Part shown: positions 4,675 to 7,920 of the stretch, piece after piece | Layout: every line of letters starts with the position of its first letter | Position numbering within the stretch: the first letter of the stretch is position 1 | Origin: Armatimonadota bacterium | GTDB taxonomy: Bacteria; Sysuimicrobiota; Sysuimicrobiia; Sysuimicrobiales; JACQTN01 | Assembly (NCBI GenBank): GCA_016210785.1 | Contig: JACQTN010000598.1 | Coordinates: forward strand, 1 to 7,920 | DNA length: 7,920 nt | Reading direction: 5' to 3' | The notes under the pieces: generated by a model | Told to the model about the DNA's origin: nothing | The model's input: the letters and a program-made list of their open reading frames with translations, nothing else | The model's database searches: none | Program-made: the position numbers and the translations under genes

Positions 4675-6285
4675 ATGTTTAAGGTGACCGTTCGGGCCGT
4701 GATGGTGCTTGGGCTCGCCGCGGTCCTCGTGGCTGGCGTGGTGACGCTTCCCACTTTCTCGGCGCCGGCGCCGGTGCCGCGCCGCGGCGGTGAACTGCCG
4801 TTCGTGGTGGCGGCCGAGCCGCCGTCCTTTGACGGGCATCGCGAGAACACCTACGCGATGATTCACGTGACGGCGCCGCACTACAGCACGCTGCTGAAGT
4901 TCGATCCTTTCAACTATCCCAAGGTCGTCGGCGATCTGGCGGAGAGCTGGGACATCTCCCGAGACGGCCTCACCTACTCCTTCAAGCTCCGCGCCGGGGT
5001 GAAGTGGCACGATGGCAGCCCGCTGACCAGCAAGGACGTCAAGGCCACCTATGACAAGATCATCTTTCCGCCAGCCGGCGTGGTGAGCCTGCGCAAGGCG
5101 GCCTACGCTGCGGTGGACAGGGTGGAGACGCCCGACGAGCGTACGGTGGTGTTTCGCCTCAAGCATTCCTCCGGGTCGCTGGTGGCCAACCTGGCCTCGC
5201 CCTGGAACTTCGTCTACAAGGCCGACATCCTGGCCCGCGACCCGCGGTGGTTCGAGAAGAACATCATGGGCTCCGGCCCCTTCAAGTTCGTGGAGTACGT
5301 GCGGGGATCCCACTGGATCGGCAAGCGGAACGAGGACTACTACATCAGGGGGCAGCCCTATCTGGACAGCTTCCGCGCCATCTTCATCCGGGAGCCCGCG
5401 GCGCAGGTGGCCGCGGTGCGCGGAGGCCGGGCGCTCATCGAGTTCCGCAGCTTCTCGCCGGAGGCACGGGACACGCTGGTCAAGGAGCTGGGCGACCGCA
5501 TCAGGGTGCAGGAGAAGCCGTGGGTGTGCGTGCTGACGCTCAGCTTTAACAACGAGCGCCGGCCCTTCAGCGACGTGAAGTTCCGCAAGGCGCTGAACAT
5601 CGCCTTCGACCGGTGGACCGCCTCCCGTGTCCTGTCGCGGATCACCTTCATCAAGGGCGTGGGTGGCCTCACGCGGCCCGGCTCCGAGTGGGCACAGCCA
5701 GACGACCGCCTGAAGCGGATGGGCGGGTTTGGCACCGACATGGACGTAGCCCGCCGCGACGCCCGCCGGCTGCTGCGGGAGGCCGGCGTGCCGGAGGGCT
5801 TCAAGTTCGTCCTCAAGAACCGCGACACGCGCATGCCCTACGAGCCCCTGGGTGTCTACCTGATCGACCAGTGGCGCCGCGTCGGCCTCAACGTGGAGCA
5901 CCAGGCGCAGGAGACAGGGCCGTACTTCAACGACTTCAGGGTCGGCAACTACGACGCCGGCATCGACTTCAACTGCGACTTCATGGACGACCCCGACCTG
6001 CAGCTCATCAAGTTCGTGAGCAGCGACAAGAGCCCTATCAACTACGGGCGGTACCGGGACTCCACGCTGGACGAACTGTACGAGCGCCAGAGCCGCACCG
6101 TGAACTTCGCCCAACGCCGCGACATCGTCTGGCAGTTTGAGAAGCGCGTGATCGACGAGATGGCGTACCAGTTGCCCACCCTGTGGTGGCACCGCATCAT
6201 CCCGCACCATAGCCGTGTGAAGGGCTGGGAGATCACGCCCAGCCACTACGTCAATCAGGATCTTTCCACGGTCTGGCTGGAGTGA
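4675..6285 (+). CDS. ABC importer periplasmic binding protein, family 5 (peptide/nickel type)
   Basis: This 536-residue protein is an extracytoplasmic solute-binding protein of the DppA/OppA type (SBP_bac_5), which delivers its ligand to the permeases encoded downstream. The N-terminus has basic residues (K3, R7), then a hydrophobic stretch to about residue 25: a Sec signal sequence. No cysteine follows it, so it is not a lipoprotein; the cleavage site is unclear because Pro-rich sequence follows. The family hallmark is at 88-122 (LAESWDISRDGLTYSFKLR, then WHDGSPLTSKDV). Later typical blocks are MGSGPFKFVEY, FSDVKFRKALNIAFDR, ARRLLREAGVPEG and the C-terminal QRRDIVWQFEKRVIDEMAYQLPTLWW. The length is normal. 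ATG 4675 has a strong ribosome binding site (GGGGGA at 4662-4667, 7 bases away). Ligands of this family are diverse (peptides, nickel, sugars, opines, amides), so the substrate cannot be read from the sequence. Closeness to fdrA-allG suggests a nitrogen-rich amide or ureide. Confidence 0.9.
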   Translation: MFKVTVRAVMVLGLAAVLVAGVVTLPTFSAPAPVPRRGGELPFVVAAEPPSFDGHRENTYAMIHVTAPHYSTLLKFDPFNYPKVVGDLAESWDISRDGLTYSFKLRAGVKWHDGSPLTSKDVKATYDKIIFPPAGVVSLRKAAYAAVDRVETPDERTVVFRLKHSSGSLVANLASPWNFVYKADILARDPRWFEKNIMGSGPFKFVEYVRGSHWIGKRNEDYYIRGQPYLDSFRAIFIREPAAQVAAVRGGRALIEFRSFSPEARDTLVKELGDRIRVQEKPWVCVLTLSFNNERRPFSDVKFRKALNIAFDRWTASRVLSRITFIKGVGGLTRPGSEWAQPDDRLKRMGGFGTDMDVARRDARRLLREAGVPEGFKFVLKNRDTRMPYEPLGVYLIDQWRRVGLNVEHQAQETGPYFNDFRVGNYDAGIDFNCDFMDDPDLQLIKFVSSDKSPINYGRYRDSTLDELYERQSRTVNFAQRRDIVWQFEKRVIDEMAYQLPTLWWHRIIPHHSRVKGWEITPSHYVNQDLSTVWLE

Positions 6286-6308
6286 GACGCCGTGCGTGAC
6301 CGCCGCGC

Positions 6309-6341
6309 CCGCCTCGGGGACACCCGCGGTCCCCGAGGCGG
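6309..6341 (+). other. Perfect 13-bp intergenic hairpin between binding protein and permease genes
   Basis: CCGCCTCGGGGAC at 6309-6321 pairs perfectly with GTCCCCGAGGCGG at 6329-6341 around a 7-base loop. It begins 23 bases after the binding-protein stop and ends 52 bases before the permease start. No U-tract follows, so it is unlikely to be a full terminator. In binding-protein-dependent importer operons, a stem-loop at this place commonly protects the upstream message or dampens downstream expression, so that the binding protein is made in excess of the permeases. That role is inferred here. Confidence 0.7.
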
Positions 6342-6393
6342 AGTGCGGGGCCCAGCGCCGCCGGGCACTCGTCCCCGGGGCCGGGAGTAGCCC

Positions 6394-7347
6394 GTGCAGC
6401 GCTACCTGCTGAAGCGGCTCCTCCTGATGCTCCCCACCCTGTTCGGAGTGGCGGTCCTCATCTTCGTCCTCATGCGCGTCGTCCCCGGCGACGTGGTGGT
6501 GCTGCGCTACGCCGGCGAAGGCGCGTTTGTCCCCAGGGAGACCATCGAGGCCGAGCGCATCCGCCTGGGCCTGAACAAGCCCATCTACGCGCAGTTCCTG
6601 GACTGGATGGCGGGCATCGTCCGGCTCGACTTCGGCCTGTCCATGTGGACGGGCCAGCCGGTGGCCACCGAGATCGGGCTGCGCTTCCAGCTCAGCCTGG
6701 AGCTGGCCATCCTCTCCACCATCATCGCCACGCTGCTCGCGATCCCCCTGGGCACCCTCGCCGCGGTCAAGCGGAACACGCCGCTCGACTACGTGGTGCG
6801 CACCTTTAGCATCGCTGGCCTGGCCGTCCCGACGTTCTGGCTCGGCATCCTCATCATCCTGGCGCTGCTGGTCTACTTCCGCTACCTCCCGCCGGTCACG
6901 TTTACCCCGCTGTGGAAGGATCCCGTGGCTAACCTCTCGCAACTGATCTGGCCGGCGCTGGCGGTGGGCTACCGGTACTCGGCGATGGCGGCCCGCATGA
7001 CCCGGTCGGCGATGCTGGAGGTGCTGCGGGAGGACTACGTGCGCACGGCCTGGGCGAAAGGGCTGGCCGGGGTCCACGTGCTCCGGCGCCACGCCTTGAA
7101 GAACGCCCTGCTGCCGGTCACGGCGGTGATCGGATTGGAGTTCGCCTTCCTGCTGGGCGGGCTGGTAGTGACCGAGCAGGTCTTCAACCTGAACGGCCTG
7201 GGCAAGCTGACGGTGGAGGCCATCCTGCACCGGGATTACACCCTGACGCAGGTCCTCATCCTGATCATGTCGTTTGCCTACGTGCTGGTGAACTTCGCCC
7301 TGGACGTCTTCTTCGCGTGGGTGGACCCGCGCATCCGCTACGTGTGA
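6394..7347 (+). CDS. DppB-type ABC transporter permease
   Basis: This 317-residue inner-membrane permease (BPD_transp_1 family) would form half of the transmembrane channel of the importer. The N-terminus QRYLLKRLLLMLPTLFGVAVLIFVLMRVVPGD is typical of DppB/OppB, with the first membrane helix at about 9-30. The RLGLNKPIYAQFLDW and LDFGLSMWTGQPV segments follow (about 57-90). Further hydrophobic segments lie at about 100-123, 136-160, 184-200, 236-260 and 284-308. The cytoplasmic EAA loop, which contacts the ATPase, is EDYVRTAWAKGLAG (about 213-226) followed by RRHALKNALLPV (231-242). The C-terminus WVDPRIRYV is characteristic. The start is GTG 6394, supported by GGGAG at 6383-6387 six bases upstream. 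The length is normal. The next permease gene begins 42 bases after its stop. Substrate specificity is not visible in the permease. Confidence 0.92.
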   Translation: MQRYLLKRLLLMLPTLFGVAVLIFVLMRVVPGDVVVLRYAGEGAFVPRETIEAERIRLGLNKPIYAQFLDWMAGIVRLDFGLSMWTGQPVATEIGLRFQLSLELAILSTIIATLLAIPLGTLAAVKRNTPLDYVVRTFSIAGLAVPTFWLGILIILALLVYFRYLPPVTFTPLWKDPVANLSQLIWPALAVGYRYSAMAARMTRSAMLEVLREDYVRTAWAKGLAGVHVLRRHALKNALLPVTAVIGLEFAFLLGGLVVTEQVFNLNGLGKLTVEAILHRDYTLTQVLILIMSFAYVLVNFALDVFFAWVDPRIRYV

Positions 7348-7389
7348 TGCGCCCATGCGCGCCGGAATCACGGCCGGAGGAGGGCGGCG

Positions 7390-7920
7390 GTGACGGTTGA
7401 GGCGCAGCCGGTCATGGAAAGGGTATCCGCCAGGCTGCCCGGGATGCCCCGGGGGCTCGGGCGCTTCATCCGCCGGCAGCCGCTGGGCGCGGCGGGGGCC
7501 CTCATCATTATCGCCATGGCCCTGGCGGCGATCCTGGCCGGCCCCATCTCGCCCTACGACCCGCTGGAGGTCAACTACGGCGCCATGTTCCACCGCCCGG
7601 GCAACGAGCACTGGCTCGGCACCGACGCCTACGGGCGCGACGTCTTCAGCCGCATCATTTACGGCTCCCGCACCGCCCTCCTGATCGGGCTCTCCGCGTC
7701 GTTCGTTGGCGCCACCATGGGCGCCCTCATCGGCGTCATCAGCGCTTACTACGGCGGCACCACGGACCTGGCGGTGCAGCGGATCGTGGACATCCTCATC
7801 TCCTTCCCCATCATCATCCTGGCCATGGCCATCGTCGCCATCACGGGCACGGGGTTGTTCAAGCTGATCGTGGCCATCTCCCTGTCCATGGTGCCTCGGT
7901 GCGCCCTGGTGGTGCGCAGC
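7390..7920 (+). CDS. DppC-type ABC transporter permease, truncated by window end
   Basis: The first 177 residues of the second channel subunit are present, and the frame is open to the window edge; family members usually have about 280-310 residues. The N-terminal tail is followed by RFIRRQPLGAAGALIIIAMALAAILAGPISPYDPLE, the OppC_N region with its membrane helix at about 33-50. The strong family signature HWLGTDAYGRDVFSRIIYGSRTALLIGL lies at about 74-101. Two more hydrophobic segments (about 96-118 and 136-152) and the start of the EAA-loop region (VPRCALVVRS) follow before the cut. GTG 7390 is favoured because GGAGGAGGG at 7376-7384 lies just upstream; the in-frame ATG at 7414 is a weaker alternative. 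The gene is in tandem with the DppB-type gene and surely co-transcribed with it. ATPase genes are expected beyond the window but are not seen. Confidence 0.9.
   Translation, partial: MTVEAQPVMERVSARLPGMPRGLGRFIRRQPLGAAGALIIIAMALAAILAGPISPYDPLEVNYGAMFHRPGNEHWLGTDAYGRDVFSRIIYGSRTALLIGLSASFVGATMGALIGVISAYYGGTTDLAVQRIVDILISFPIIILAMAIVAITGTGLFKLIVAISLSMVPRCALVVRS

Noticed and set aside
4642..7611. 989-codon open frame on the minus strand, spanning the binding protein and DppB genes
   Set aside because: It is antisense to two clearly recognisable genes. Its translation is rich in His, Gln, Arg, Asp and Val without any family motif, as expected for the complement of high-GC coding sequence. Long antisense frames are common at this GC content.

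Overview
This is a GC-rich bacterial window in which every supported gene lies on the + strand. Strong Shine-Dalgarno sequences precede most starts, and GTG or TTG is used as a start codon at several genes. The solute-binding protein has a Sec-type signal sequence without a lipobox cysteine, which suggests a two-membrane (diderm) cell. The style fits high-GC soil or subsurface lineages, including uncultivated ones, but the taxon cannot be fixed from the sequence alone.

Layout. (1) Positions 29-956 hold a compact type II toxin-antitoxin-like pair. A small AT-rich promoter/operator region precedes a two-domain protein (ribbon-helix-helix N-terminus, DUF433 C-terminus), which overlaps by 11 bases a DUF5615 PIN-like protein. 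(2) Positions 1007-4415 hold an FdrA (AllF) homologue and a DUF1116 (AllG) protein. In E. coli the homologues are subunits of oxamate carbamoyltransferase (AllFGH), at the end of anaerobic allantoin breakdown. The two genes are separated by a 331-base non-coding stretch full of repeats. It holds an exact 18-base direct repeat that duplicates the 3' end of fdrA, a perfect 17-base inverted repeat and a second snap-back hairpin, and it looks like the trace of an insertion or duplication. (3) Positions 4416-4674 are an untranslated region with a candidate promoter and a structured leader. (4) Positions 4675-7920 hold an ABC importer of the dipeptide/oligopeptide/nickel family: a periplasmic family 5 binding protein, a DppB-type permease, and a DppC-type permease cut off by the window edge. 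A perfect 13-bp hairpin lies between the binding protein and the first permease gene.

How the genes may work together (inference). The importer would bring in a nitrogen-rich amide, ureide or peptide-like compound, and FdrA/AllG would take part in a carbamoyl- or acyl-transfer step in its breakdown. AllH (DUF2877) and a carbamate kinase, the usual partners, are not in this window; they may lie downstream, elsewhere, or be absent. The most unusual items are the duplicated fdrA 3' end with its repeat block, the C-terminal module on FdrA, and the fused RHH-DUF433 antitoxin set just ahead of a catabolic operon. I see no RNA gene, CRISPR array or transposase gene.
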